Below are positions 35,591 through 44,900 of a DNA stretch of 64,000 bases, piece after piece. The notes under the pieces are model-generated. The model had not been told where the DNA came from and ran no database searches. It worked only from the letters and a program-made list of their open reading frames with translations. Every line of letters begins with the position of its first letter. The stretch's first letter is position 1. The DNA comes from Bdellovibrio bacteriovorus W (GTDB lineage Bacteria > Bdellovibrionota > Bdellovibrionia > Bdellovibrionales > Bdellovibrionaceae), in contig CP002190.1 in assembly GCA_000525675.1 (NCBI GenBank), positions 930,001-994,000 on the forward strand, written 5' to 3'. The translations under genes and the position numbers were made by a program.

Positions 35591-36409
35591 ATGAAAAAAT
35601 TAGCGATTTTGATGGCTGGGTTAATGTTAACGGGGTGCTTGGGGGAAGAAGATAAAAAGCCTCTTTTAGATCTTAATCCACTCAATGAACGGGTGAGTAA
35701 ACTGGAACAGACGAGTGGTGGAGTGGTTGGTCACCGCCATGATATAAGTGAAATTGACGGGTTAACACTGGATTTTAACAGTTTAACGAATACTCCTGCT
35801 GGTTTTACACATACGGCTCACACTCACGACGTAGCGGATATTACGGGGCTTAGTTTAGAATGGAGTTCGATTAATAATAAACCTTTAACTTTCGCTCCGA
35901 CTGCTCATAATCACGAGATTTCGGAAGTTGAGGGATTGCAGTCGGCTTTAGATTCAAAAGTTAACACGAGCGCTTTAGCTGCTATTGCTGTAACCGGAAA
36001 CTATAGTGATTTGAGCGGTAAACCTGTTATTCCAACGACCGTAAGCGAATTAACAAATGACGCCGGATACTTAACCTCTTCCTCATCGCTCGACGGTGGA
36101 AATGTAATTAACAGCGTCGCTACTTCCGTTAATGCAACTGAGGCAGTTAATTTTACTACCGGGAATACTGCGGCGGCGGCTGCCGGAGCGGAGATTAGCG
36201 TGAGTGGATTAAAAGCGGGCGGGTCGTACTCGATTATAATAGAAGATACTACTGTACGTTTATATTTAATTACAGCTACGCAATGTGCGTCTATTAAATA
36301 TGTTAATAGCGTGGAAAGTAGTGCGGGACCATCCATTTTTACAATTATTGTGAGTGCGAGTTTAAATTGCTACGTAAGTTTCGTTGGGGGTCTATATGGT
36401 CAAGTTTAA
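35591..36409 (+). CDS. Lipoprotein with phage-tail-fibre-like HxH repeats, paralogue of the divergent gene
   Basis: 272 residues; ATG after GGAGGTATGATTT. Lipobox LMLTGC (Cys16). Three His-rich units follow: GHRHDISEIDGL, FTHTAHTHDVADITGL and FAPTAHNHEISEVEGL, separated by SLTNTP- and SINNKP-type turns, then ALDSK and SGKPVIPTTVSELTNDAGYLTSS, all typical of tail-fibre shafts, where HxH pairs can bind metal. The C-terminal domain (GLKAGGSYSIIIEDTTVRLY .. CYVSFVGGL) is shared with the protein at 34485. The following RCC1 gene starts within this one (14-base overlap), so they form an operon. Confidence 0.82.
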   Translation: MKKLAILMAGLMLTGCLGEEDKKPLLDLNPLNERVSKLEQTSGGVVGHRHDISEIDGLTLDFNSLTNTPAGFTHTAHTHDVADITGLSLEWSSINNKPLTFAPTAHNHEISEVEGLQSALDSKVNTSALAAIAVTGNYSDLSGKPVIPTTVSELTNDAGYLTSSSSLDGGNVINSVATSVNATEAVNFTTGNTAAAAAGAEISVSGLKAGGSYSIIIEDTTVRLYLITATQCASIKYVNSVESSAGPSIFTIIVSASLNCYVSFVGGLYGQV

Positions 36410-37606
36410 TATTGGAAATGCCGAGAAGAAAACCATGGTTTATTTACTATTATTACTTTTATTACCTGGAAAAGTTGAAGCTTTCGATTTTTCCGCTCGT
36501 TTATTAACGTCCGTAAAATTTTCGGAATTCACTTCGATTTCGGCAGGCAGCACTCACACTTGCGGGTTAACTGAAGGCGGGAAGGCTTACTGTTGGGGGT
36601 ATGGGGGGGGGGGCGACTGGGGAATGGTGGCACAACTGGCTCTCCGGTTCCGGTAGCAGTGAGTGGTGGTCACAATTTCACTTCAATTTCAGCAGGCGAC
36701 GGTCACACTTGCGGGATTACTGAAGGCGGGAAGGCTTATTGTTGGGGGCTCGGAACTTATGGGCTGCTTGGGAATGGTAGTACGGGTGGCTCTCCGGTTC
36801 CGGTAGCGGTGAGTGGCGGACACACCTTCACATCAATTTCAGCAGGGTTATCTCTCACTTGTGGAATCACTACCGACAAGAAGACTTACTGCTGGGGAAA
36901 AAATCAAAAAGGGGAACTTGGGAATGGTAGTACGGGTGACTCTTCGGTTCCAGTAGCAGTAAGCGGTGGATTAACCTTCACATCAATTTCAGCAGGTCAC
37001 TATCACACTTGTGGGATTGCTGAGGGGGGGGAGGCTTACTGTTGGGGTTATAGATGGAGTGGCGCGCTTGGGGATGGCATTGATAGTGGTTTTTCCGCGG
37101 TTCCGGTAGCGGTAAGCGGTGGACATACCTTTACCTCAATTTCAGTAAGTCAATATCACACTTGCGGGATTGCTACTGGCGGGCAGGCTTACTGTTGGGG
37201 GGGGGGGCAAAAAGGGGAACTTGGGAATGGTAGTACGGGTAACTCTTCGGTTCCAGTAGCAGTAAGCGGTGGATTAACCTTCACATCAATTTCAGCAGGT
37301 CACTACTATCACACTTGTGGGATTGCTGAGGGCGGGAAGGCTTACTGTTGGGGTGAAAGAGAGGGGGGGAAGCTTGGGGATGGCATTGATAGTGGTTTTT
37401 CCGAGGTTCCAGTAGCGGTAAGCGGTGGACATACCTTTACCTCAATTTCAGCAAGCTCCTACTACACTTGTGGGATTGCTGAGGGCGGGAAGGCTTACTG
37501 TTGGGGGGAAAATAATTTTTTCTCTGGGGGACTTGGGGATGGTAGCAGTATAAGCTCATTGGTTCCCATAAAAGTTAAAGGAAAAAGAGCACTTAAACGT
37601 AAATAA
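36396..37606 (+). CDS. Secreted RCC1-repeat protein, frameshifted at an 11-G tract (possibly phase-variable)
   Basis: As given, the frame from 36396 stops at 36656; a second frame entered at the G tract continues to 37606. Joined, the protein has a signal peptide (MVYLLLLLLLPGKVEA) and about seven RCC1-type repeats of 50 residues, each with FTSISAG..HTCGI..GG.AYCWG..LG.G and two Cys. The switch point is the G11 tract at 36603-36613; nine or twelve G would restore the frame. A second G11 tract (37197-37207) is in frame in this copy. RCC1 repeats form a seven-bladed propeller for protein or polysaccharide contact. Translation overlaps the upstream fibre-like lipoprotein gene. Assembly error in the G tract is the alternative. 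Confidence 0.8.
36905..37515. repeat. Internal tandem duplication of about 303 bp in the RCC1 gene
   Basis: Segment beginning CAAAAAGGGGAACTTGGGAATGG at 36905 recurs at 37208 (offset 303), and GATGGCATTGATAGTGG recurs at an offset of 306 because of one 3-base insertion. Identity over long stretches is nearly complete, so two RCC1 units were duplicated recently. Confidence 0.8.
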
Positions 37607-37615
37607 CACCTTTAA

Positions 37616-37648
37616 GCCCCTCAACCTCTGAGGGGCATCTTTTTTTAA
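37616..37648 (+). terminator. Terminator after the RCC1 gene
   Basis: GCCCCTCA and TGAGGGGC, 5-base loop, then ATCTTTTTTT. Confidence 0.85.
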
Positions 37649-37669
37649 AATTTGTTAAGTGAAACGTTA

Positions 37670-37975
37670 TTAGTTTACAGCGTGATTTTTGTCCGCCAAA
37701 AGTCCGTCTTTAAAGCAAAGACCAGACACGCCTGAACCCTTGCTTGAGCCGACCACTGAAGCAGCGCCTACCTTATGCCAAATTAAGCATGTTTTTTCTG
37801 GAACCATAGTGGTGGTATACCCGCTATATTTAGCTTTAATGTCTTTTAAAGTCGTTTCTCCGATTTTCATTGATGAAATATCGTCTTCGGACGGGTGTTT
37901 TTGGAACGCCTGCATTGCCATTTGCGCACACGCCACCTGACTTAATAAAGCGGCAATTATTGCGATCTTCTTCAT
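37670..37975 (-). CDS. Small lipoprotein, BamE/SmpA-like
   Basis: 101 residues. Signal peptide MKKIAIIAALLSQVAC with lipobox QVAC (Cys16). The mature part contains MKIGETTLKDIKAKYSGYTTTM, similar to the KIGMTxxEVxxLxG pattern of BamE-like outer-membrane lipoproteins, then LIWHKVGAASVVGSSKGSG. The resemblance is short. Role unknown. Confidence 0.65.
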   Translation of the reverse strand: MKKIAIIAALLSQVACAQMAMQAFQKHPSEDDISSMKIGETTLKDIKAKYSGYTTTMVPEKTCLIWHKVGAASVVGSSKGSGVSGLCFKDGLLADKNHAVN

Positions 37976-38051
37976 GATTATCCTCCAGATAATAAAAGTG
38001 TGTTTGTGTAAACTGAGTTTAGATTGTAATTATTTTTTTGATTATAGGTAG

Positions 38052-38270
38052 AGGTTTGTTCCTGACCCCCTTTTGATCGGCGTAGATATTCCGTCGCAGC
38101 TTTTAGAAGCTGGACTGATTGATGAAGTTCGCTTAGTCATTCATCCTGTAATCGCCGGCAAAGGAAGACGTCTTTTCGACGACCTGAACTTGCAAGATCA
38201 GTTAGGGTTTAAGCTTGTTGACTCTATGGCTTTCAAATCAGGACATATTGCCCTCAGATATTTGAAGTAG
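38052..38270 (+). pseudogene. C-terminal remnant of a dihydrofolate reductase/RibD-like reductase
   Basis: The open frame has no credible start codon or ribosome site, yet its 65 residues match the end of RibD_C/YwjB-type reductases: SQLLEAGLIDEVRLVIHPVIAGKGRRLFDD, then GFKLVDSMAFKSGHIALRYLK. The NADPH-binding N-terminal two thirds are missing; the frame is closed by TAG at 38049. A deletion between this remnant and the surface-protein cluster is likely. Confidence 0.75.
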
Positions 38271-38291
38271 CGTTTCATTTTTTGTAATAGG

Positions 38292-39131
38292 TCAGAGTTC
38301 TAAAGGATTTGGCTCAGATTTGGGGTGTGGATATTTAAAAAACGCAAGCTCCTTCGAGATCGCAATCATCGTCACCACAAACGTCAATCCACCTACATAG
38401 TAATATTTGAAATTAAAAAACAGCTCCAAGTTCGCATGGAAGCCTATGATGATGACAAGCCAAAGAGATCTGATTCTCTTAAACAGAGCCAGTGGAGCTA
38501 GCAGTTCCACTAACAAAGCTGCAAGCTGTGCCTTTTTAGCAAGCTGCACGTCCTTAAGAAGGGGAGATAAGACCTCGCGATAAGATTGGCCCTCATGGAA
38601 AATCAAAATCTGCAATGTCGTTCCATTGAGCCACGCAAATCCTGACTTTAGGATTTTCTCGACTCCCGCTGCGAAGTAAAAAAGAACAATTCCAAAAAAC
38701 AGTGCTTTCCAGATGTTTTCCGACCATTTCTTCTGCTGCATAAATATAGGAATTGCGCAGAGGCTGTACATCAAGGTGATCACAGCGGCGCGATGGTCTT
38801 CGTAGGTAATATGAAAAAGGTAAAATGATATAAATAGAAAATACGCGGCAAAGTTAAGAGCAAAAAATGTTCGCTTTAATGGAGTGAGAATAAGTAATAA
38901 GATACTGGCCGCAAAAACTGCGGCAAGAACATACAGTGTTGTTGAAGACTCCGTAAGGGGACCTTGCAAAAAGTAGAAGATAGAATTGGTGACTCGCATG
39001 GAATTGAGCCCCCAAGACGTCTTATAGACCGAGAGAATACGCCAGACGTCCAAAGAGGCCGCAAGGCCTAGGCAGGCTAAGAAAAGAATCTCTGCTTGGT
39101 TTGAAATAAAACTTTTTAGATTCTTAATCAC
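38292..39131 (-). CDS. HTTM-like integral membrane protein
   Basis: 279 residues from a GTG that overlaps the upstream stop (GTGATTAA) and follows GGGAG at a good distance; a GTG 24 bases earlier has no ribosome site. About eight membrane segments. FYFAAGVEKILKSGFAWLNGTTLQILI and the following charged loop resemble HTTM proteins, the membrane family that includes vitamin K-dependent gamma-carboxylase, but the catalytic residues of that enzyme cannot be confirmed. Third gene of a leftward operon with a small membrane protein and a spermidine-synthase-like protein. Confidence 0.75.
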   Translation of the reverse strand: MIKNLKSFISNQAEILFLACLGLAASLDVWRILSVYKTSWGLNSMRVTNSIFYFLQGPLTESSTTLYVLAAVFAASILLLILTPLKRTFFALNFAAYFLFISFYLFHITYEDHRAAVITLMYSLCAIPIFMQQKKWSENIWKALFFGIVLFYFAAGVEKILKSGFAWLNGTTLQILIFHEGQSYREVLSPLLKDVQLAKKAQLAALLVELLAPLALFKRIRSLWLVIIIGFHANLELFFNFKYYYVGGLTFVVTMIAISKELAFFKYPHPKSEPNPLEL

Positions 39132-39540
39132 GTCTAAACTCCCACTGATCTTCACGAATCAGGTCAAAATGCCCAACGGGCGAAGAGGTTCCCTTGAATC
39201 GGGTGACTAGAATTCTTTGAGGGGAGTCGCTTTTAAAGATAAACTGCGCGATGGAGTTTAACTCTTCTTTCCCCATCTTCTTATGCAATACAAAGTAAGC
39301 GTCAAATTTTGGATTTAGAAAGCTTTGTGCATGATAAGTTTTAAGGTACGGAGTCGTCAGACGCCCAAAATCATAAGGTTGATTTTTTTCATCTGTTATT
39401 TCGTAGTAGTACACTTCGTCCATTTTATTTGAATACATGTCGATCCTGTAAAAAGGATATTTTCCAATAAGTACATATCCTAAAAGATAAACGGAAAAGA
39501 CCAAAATAATTAGATAGATTTCTTTTTTAGGTTGAGACAT
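39124..39540 (-). CDS. Small membrane-anchored protein of unknown function
   Basis: 138 residues, one N-terminal membrane segment (EIYLIILVFSVYLLGYVLIG), then about 110 exported residues with an alternating beta pattern (RIDMYSNKMDEVYYYEITDE, AQFIFKSDSPQRILVTRF). No Cys pair or known family. It lies between the spermidine-synthase-like gene (24 bases upstream) and the HTTM-like gene (8-base overlap). HTTM proteins are often encoded with such a small companion, which supports a complex. Confidence 0.7.
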   Translation of the reverse strand: MSQPKKEIYLIILVFSVYLLGYVLIGKYPFYRIDMYSNKMDEVYYYEITDEKNQPYDFGRLTTPYLKTYHAQSFLNPKFDAYFVLHKKMGKEELNSIAQFIFKSDSPQRILVTRFKGTSSPVGHFDLIREDQWEFRRD

Positions 39541-39564
39541 CTTCCGACTCCTAAAAGTTCATAA

Positions 39565-41784
39565 TTACTGAAGAGAATTTAAACAACGCTTTTGTTGTGG
39601 AAACGTTGACTCAAGGATGTTTGGGGAAGCAGGTTTCTCTTCGTAGATAATCCTAACGATGTTGCGAATACTATTTTTTTCTAAGAACGATCTGTCTAGG
39701 GTGTTGAGGGGGGCCTCCCTCATATTTTCAAAGCTGATGGCAGGATAAAACTCAACACATCTATTGCTGTATGCAATAGGTGAAGCTTCAAGCTGAAGAG
39801 CATTTTGCATAGTTTGTATGACAAGGCTTCTGTCTTTTTTATTTTGGAAGTTCCGATCCGAAAGAAACTGAGGGGATCTGGGGCTGTTATAGGCAAATAC
39901 TTGAGGATAGGGATCTTGAAGAATATCTATAAACTTAAAGTGCCGAGCAATAGGAGCTAAGAATTGATATATATCGTCGGAGCTCATGGCTGAACTTGAA
40001 TCAAAATATGTATGATAAACACCGTCCGGCGAAAGGCAGCGCAAGGCTAATTCAATAAATTCATCACTATATAGTTTGGCTGCATTAAAACTAGAGGGAT
40101 AGGTCGAGGTGTTCAGGATAATGTCGTAGCTTCCGGCTTCACATTCTCGGACAAAGTTAAATCCGTCGCGCAAAATAAAGCTAACGTTTTCTTTACTTAA
40201 AAGATCGTGGTTATGCTCTTTAATAATTTCTAAATTACTAATGACAATCGGAGAGATTTCAACCAGATCTACTTTTTTGGAAATTGTAGAGGCTCCGAAT
40301 GCTGATTGCCCACTACCAACTCCAATGACTAGGGATTTTTTTACCGGAGCCGGAAAGTACATTCCTGCGGCAGCTCCGACAAAGATTTCATCACCTCGAA
40401 GTAGATTATGCGATTGGTGCCCATCGACAATATACCAGAGGGCGGATTCAGTATTGAAGCACTCACTGTTCTTAGTAGGGTCAGCATATAAGAGGGCTAC
40501 AGAAGCTTGAGGGTGTGAAAAGGTTTTAAAATCTGAGGTCTGAAGGCAGTGTTTTAAATGCTTTGGAAAACGTTGCTCGGCGATGGAGGTCTTAATGGGT
40601 GGAATAAATAGAAAAGCCGCCAAGGAAGTAATGCTGAGGGCGAGCGCTGATTTCTTTTTCTTTGAAAAAATAATTGAGCAGACTCCAGAAGCAGCAACGG
40701 CAATTAGGAAGTACGTTCGATCCCAAAACCAAGGGGCAAAGGGATAGACGAGTAGTAGGCCCGTGAAACTTCCGAGGCCCGCAAAAAGGTTTAGAATGCC
40801 GCTAGAAACATCGACGCTCCAATGCTTACTTAAGGTCTCTGTTTCTCTGATAAAAATTAAACTCGAAAAGAAAACAGGAATAGAGAGAAAAACAGCTAAA
40901 AGGACAGAGGTTTGATAATAAAGTAGCAAACTTCCGTTGTTGATAGAGCTGAGCTTTGGAGTGAGAATTGGAAACGACACTGCAATTATTAAAAAGCTCA
41001 GAGCCATGCCAAGAAAAAGAACCGATGAAGATAAGTTTACTTTCTTTCTGACGGTTCCAGCTAACGTCATCCAAAAAAAGACAGCGATTGAAATGCAGGT
41101 AGCGTGAAGACGAAATGTTTCTGTGAGCATGAGTTGAGTTTTGACGGCCCAACTAATGTTATAAAAGCTAATTGTGCAGGCTAAAAATACACAGGCAATT
41201 GATTTAAATACGACTCTGCTTTTCCAATCACTCAGTGGAATGGCATGAGTGGATGAATCGACTTCGAAACTCTTACGATGCCTTAACCCGAATAGGCATA
41301 AACCAAGGACTGATTGAATACAGCCAAGAATAAGGACTGATACCGACACAGAGCCAGCATTGATAAAGTGCCATTCAAGTGCGAGCAGGCCGAGTGCCCC
41401 GCCTAAATGGTAAAGAGCAAAGACGAGAGAGAATCGATGTTTGCGGAAGTAGTAACTATATAAAGGAATATGTGTGCCTAAAGCGAGGGCTGGTAAGAAC
41501 AGGCCTAAAAGAACAAGGGGGAGAGGAATCGTCACGTCGTACAAGGCTCTTTGCAAAAGTGCGAAAAGGATTAAATTATATATCCCAATGCCAAGCTCAA
41601 GTAGTGGTAAAGATTTCCGGAAATAATGACCGATGTAGCTGCCGATAGCAGCGCCGATTATAAATGCTAGAGTTACGGCGACAAAAACAGTGTAGAGGTC
41701 GCCCACAAGCATTGAGACAACCTTTTGATACATGACTTGTGATGATAAATTAATGAATCCTGAGATAAGTGCCAAAAATACCAT
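39565..41784 (-). CDS. Membrane protein fused to a spermidine-synthase-like domain
   Basis: 739 residues. Residues 1-390 hold about twelve membrane segments (starting MVFLALISGFINLSSQVMYQ), as in the fused MFS/spermidine synthase family. Residues 430-640 are a class I methyltransferase-type aminopropyltransferase fold: SLVIGVGSGQSAFGAST, then VDLVEISPIVI and YDIILNTSTYPSSFNAAKLYSDEF. The canonical DxxD/Asp pair of polyamine synthases is partly altered (NTSTYPS instead of DSTDP), so true spermidine synthase activity is doubtful. It is first in a three-gene operon. Confidence 0.82.
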   Translation of the reverse strand: MVFLALISGFINLSSQVMYQKVVSMLVGDLYTVFVAVTLAFIIGAAIGSYIGHYFRKSLPLLELGIGIYNLILFALLQRALYDVTIPLPLVLLGLFLPALALGTHIPLYSYYFRKHRFSLVFALYHLGGALGLLALEWHFINAGSVSVSVLILGCIQSVLGLCLFGLRHRKSFEVDSSTHAIPLSDWKSRVVFKSIACVFLACTISFYNISWAVKTQLMLTETFRLHATCISIAVFFWMTLAGTVRKKVNLSSSVLFLGMALSFLIIAVSFPILTPKLSSINNGSLLLYYQTSVLLAVFLSIPVFFSSLIFIRETETLSKHWSVDVSSGILNLFAGLGSFTGLLLVYPFAPWFWDRTYFLIAVAASGVCSIIFSKKKKSALALSITSLAAFLFIPPIKTSIAEQRFPKHLKHCLQTSDFKTFSHPQASVALLYADPTKNSECFNTESALWYIVDGHQSHNLLRGDEIFVGAAAGMYFPAPVKKSLVIGVGSGQSAFGASTISKKVDLVEISPIVISNLEIIKEHNHDLLSKENVSFILRDGFNFVRECEAGSYDIILNTSTYPSSFNAAKLYSDEFIELALRCLSPDGVYHTYFDSSSAMSSDDIYQFLAPIARHFKFIDILQDPYPQVFAYNSPRSPQFLSDRNFQNKKDRSLVIQTMQNALQLEASPIAYSNRCVEFYPAISFENMREAPLNTLDRSFLEKNSIRNIVRIIYEEKPASPNILESTFPQQKRCLNSLQ

Positions 41785-41908
41785 AGATGGTTCATTTTAA
41801 GGCAATCTCAACTTTAGGCATCTGCAAAATTCAACTAACTTGACGTTGGTCGTTTAGATTAAATTTTTTCCTTTCGTGCTCAAACTTAGTTACTTTCGGC
41901 TTAAGTAT

Positions 41909-44900
41909 ATGAAAAAGTCCTCCGATAGTATCAATATGGACCATAAGCATAGGCACGTTTCATCTTTGTTATTGATATTCATCTCATGTCTTCCGCGATT
42001 CGCGGTGAGAGTCACTAAAATAGGATTGATGTCCGTCACATTTTCGACATTATTAGGCTGCCAAATGGCCCTGGATGTTGAGGAAGTCAAATATTCTGCG
42101 ACCTTGCAAATGACTAAAGGGCGAGCCAAAGCCGACGGGCAGGACCCCGTTCAGTTTATTGTCACGGTTACGAATCTCAATATTCAAAAACCCGCAGCCA
42201 ACGTAGACGTTCAGATTCTGGTCAATGGCGAGAAGTCGACTTCCTATAACATTGTCTGTACTCAAACTGATATAAATGGAAAGTCAGAGTGCGAAGCGAC
42301 TTCAGAGCTCTGGTCTTTAGTATATTTTGAAGCAGATCTCGGTGAAAAAAAGCTCATCAGTGCAAATAAAACAATGATGGAGTTAAGCACAGGCCAGCTC
42401 TATGAGACGGCTGAACGCAAAGAGGCTTTGTTTTTCGATACCAACTCCTACATGGAAGGTTCTGCTCCCGGCTCTTTAGTAGCTTATGCGGACACTCCAC
42501 TTTCTTCCGTAGAAGTTGCCATTGTCATTTTAGATTCAGATAGAAATCCTATTGAAGGAATGAATCCAGTTATTAAGATCGAAGGCCCAGGCGCAATTAA
42601 CTATGAATGCACGCCTTCTGATTCCAATGGGGTGGCGATCTGTAAGGTTTTTACTGAAGTGCCAGGAACGTATGAACTTATAAGTGAAAGTCCACGTTTG
42701 GCAGATCCTTTAGAACTAAAATTTGAATCCCGCACTCGCTCTTGTAACGCACTTCCAAATGCGCATGCTTATGAGATCTGGGGCGAGAATGAGACGGCAG
42801 CTTGGGGACCATGTGTAGTCAGTGGATGTTTTGTTAACTATTCTATGAGTCCAAGTGGAGACTGTGTTGCCGACGTGCGTGTCTGCGAACCGTATCCAAC
42901 AGGTGCGGCTAACGCCACTCAGACTTGGGAGTCCGTAAAGACAGGGGAATGGGGGGGATGTACTATTTCTTCCTGTTCTCTAAATTATACAATGAACGGC
43001 ACGGGGATGGGGAATAGCTGTGATGCTAATACACGGCCAGTGGTTCCAGGCGATTTGCCGCCACACGCTGAAGTGGCAGAGCAAACTTGGGATGGTGAGA
43101 ACTGGGCCCCTCCTTATGTGACTTCGTGCTATTACCCCTACAAAGCGGTTTCGGGTGCTTGTGTGCCATTGGATACTATGCCCAATGCGTTTGTGATCTT
43201 AGACAAAGTTTATCAAAACTTGGATGAGGTGATTTACTCCACGCCTGTGACGATTTCTGGAATTGAAACATACGTGCAAGCGGGTATTACCGGAGCAACG
43301 AGTGCCTTCATCGAAAAGAAGTTCGCAGGAGAAAGTGATTGGTTGCCGTTTAATCCGTTAACGGATGTTTTGCGCAACGGAGATGAATTCAGATTAGGTG
43401 TTTTTAGTTCTGAAAATTTGAATACGACTTCAACGGTTTCATATAGCATTGGAGCAATGGGACCTTTGTCTTGGAGTATCACTACGAGAGACTCCAATCC
43501 ACCGAGTAATTTCTATTTAAGTCATGCGAATAATCAAAGAGAGTTCTTTATCGGTTGGAGCGGGGCCGGATTAGGAAATACGCCGCAAACTTGTGCTGTC
43601 GAATTTCAAGCGACGCCAACGACTTGGACAAGCGTCCTTAGTGGTTTGGATTGTGACAGTCCTTTGGTTACAACATCGACTTACTTACCATCTGCTGCAG
43701 GTTTTTCAACTTATTTCAATGCATCTGGAATTCCTTTGCGCATTCGTCGTTCTGATGGAATGGTCCTAGCATCGTTGGCGCAGAAGCTTCGCTGCTTCCC
43801 AGACCCATATATGCCAAGTGTGGATGATCACGATAGAGATGAAAACTGTAATGGCGTTTGGAATGACGATGGCGAAGTTAAACCCGTCGGTTCAGGACCA
43901 CTGGGAGGATTCTTCAGTATCGTTGAACCATCGCCAGTCACCCAGCCATTAATTACTTTGAGCATCACTTGTCCTGTAGATTTAGCAGGAGAGCCAATTT
44001 TGGTAGCCTACCAAGAGACGAATCCACCGACAAATTGGGAAGCCTGTGGAGCGACGAAGACGATGGTTCTATCTGGCGATGGAACTCATACGGTTTATGT
44101 ACGATTTAAAGACTCTAACAATAATATGACTGATGTTTTAAGCCAGACGATTATTTATGATTCGTCCTCTTATGTAAACACGAATGGAAACTTTTTTATC
44201 AATGATGGATATCCATATACAAACAACGAATCCGTGAACTTGAATATCTTCTGTCCAGCAAATCTTGATAATGGGATTGTTGAATACGCGCTTGGGGTAT
44301 CGTCCCCGCCGGGAAATCCTGCCAATGCTAACGATTGGAGCCCGTGTGTTCCGACCGAGGCACACTCTTTAGTTGGTGCAGATGGTGTCAAAGAACTATA
44401 TATGCGATTCAAAGGGGACGAAGACACTCTGACGCCTTCAGTGGCGGCATCGATCATTCTCGACAAGAACCCGCCGATCGCGACGATTAACTATGCCGAT
44501 GGATGGAGAACGCAGGCGGAGATTGCTGTCACTGTGTCGGCTTCAGATGCTCTTTCTGGATTGGAGCGTTGCGAGCTACAGATTTCACAGGCATCAGTTT
44601 CTTCGGGAACAGTGGGAACCTTTACGCCATGGTCAACGATGAGCACAGCGTGCTCTCCGATATCCATTAATGGAGTCAGCGGAGCCGCTTATAAGTTCCG
44701 ATTCCGTGCCACAGATAAAGCGGGAAATGTGAGTACATGGATCGAACCATCGAGCATTGCCAAGATTAATATGGAGGCTCCTTTTGGAGGAAGTATCAGT
44801 CATTTTAATAGCGTTCAAACAACGACGCCGGTTACAGTGAAAGTGGATCGTGGTCTAGATTCTTACTCTGGAATGAGTAATTCCGCAGGGGACTATCTAC

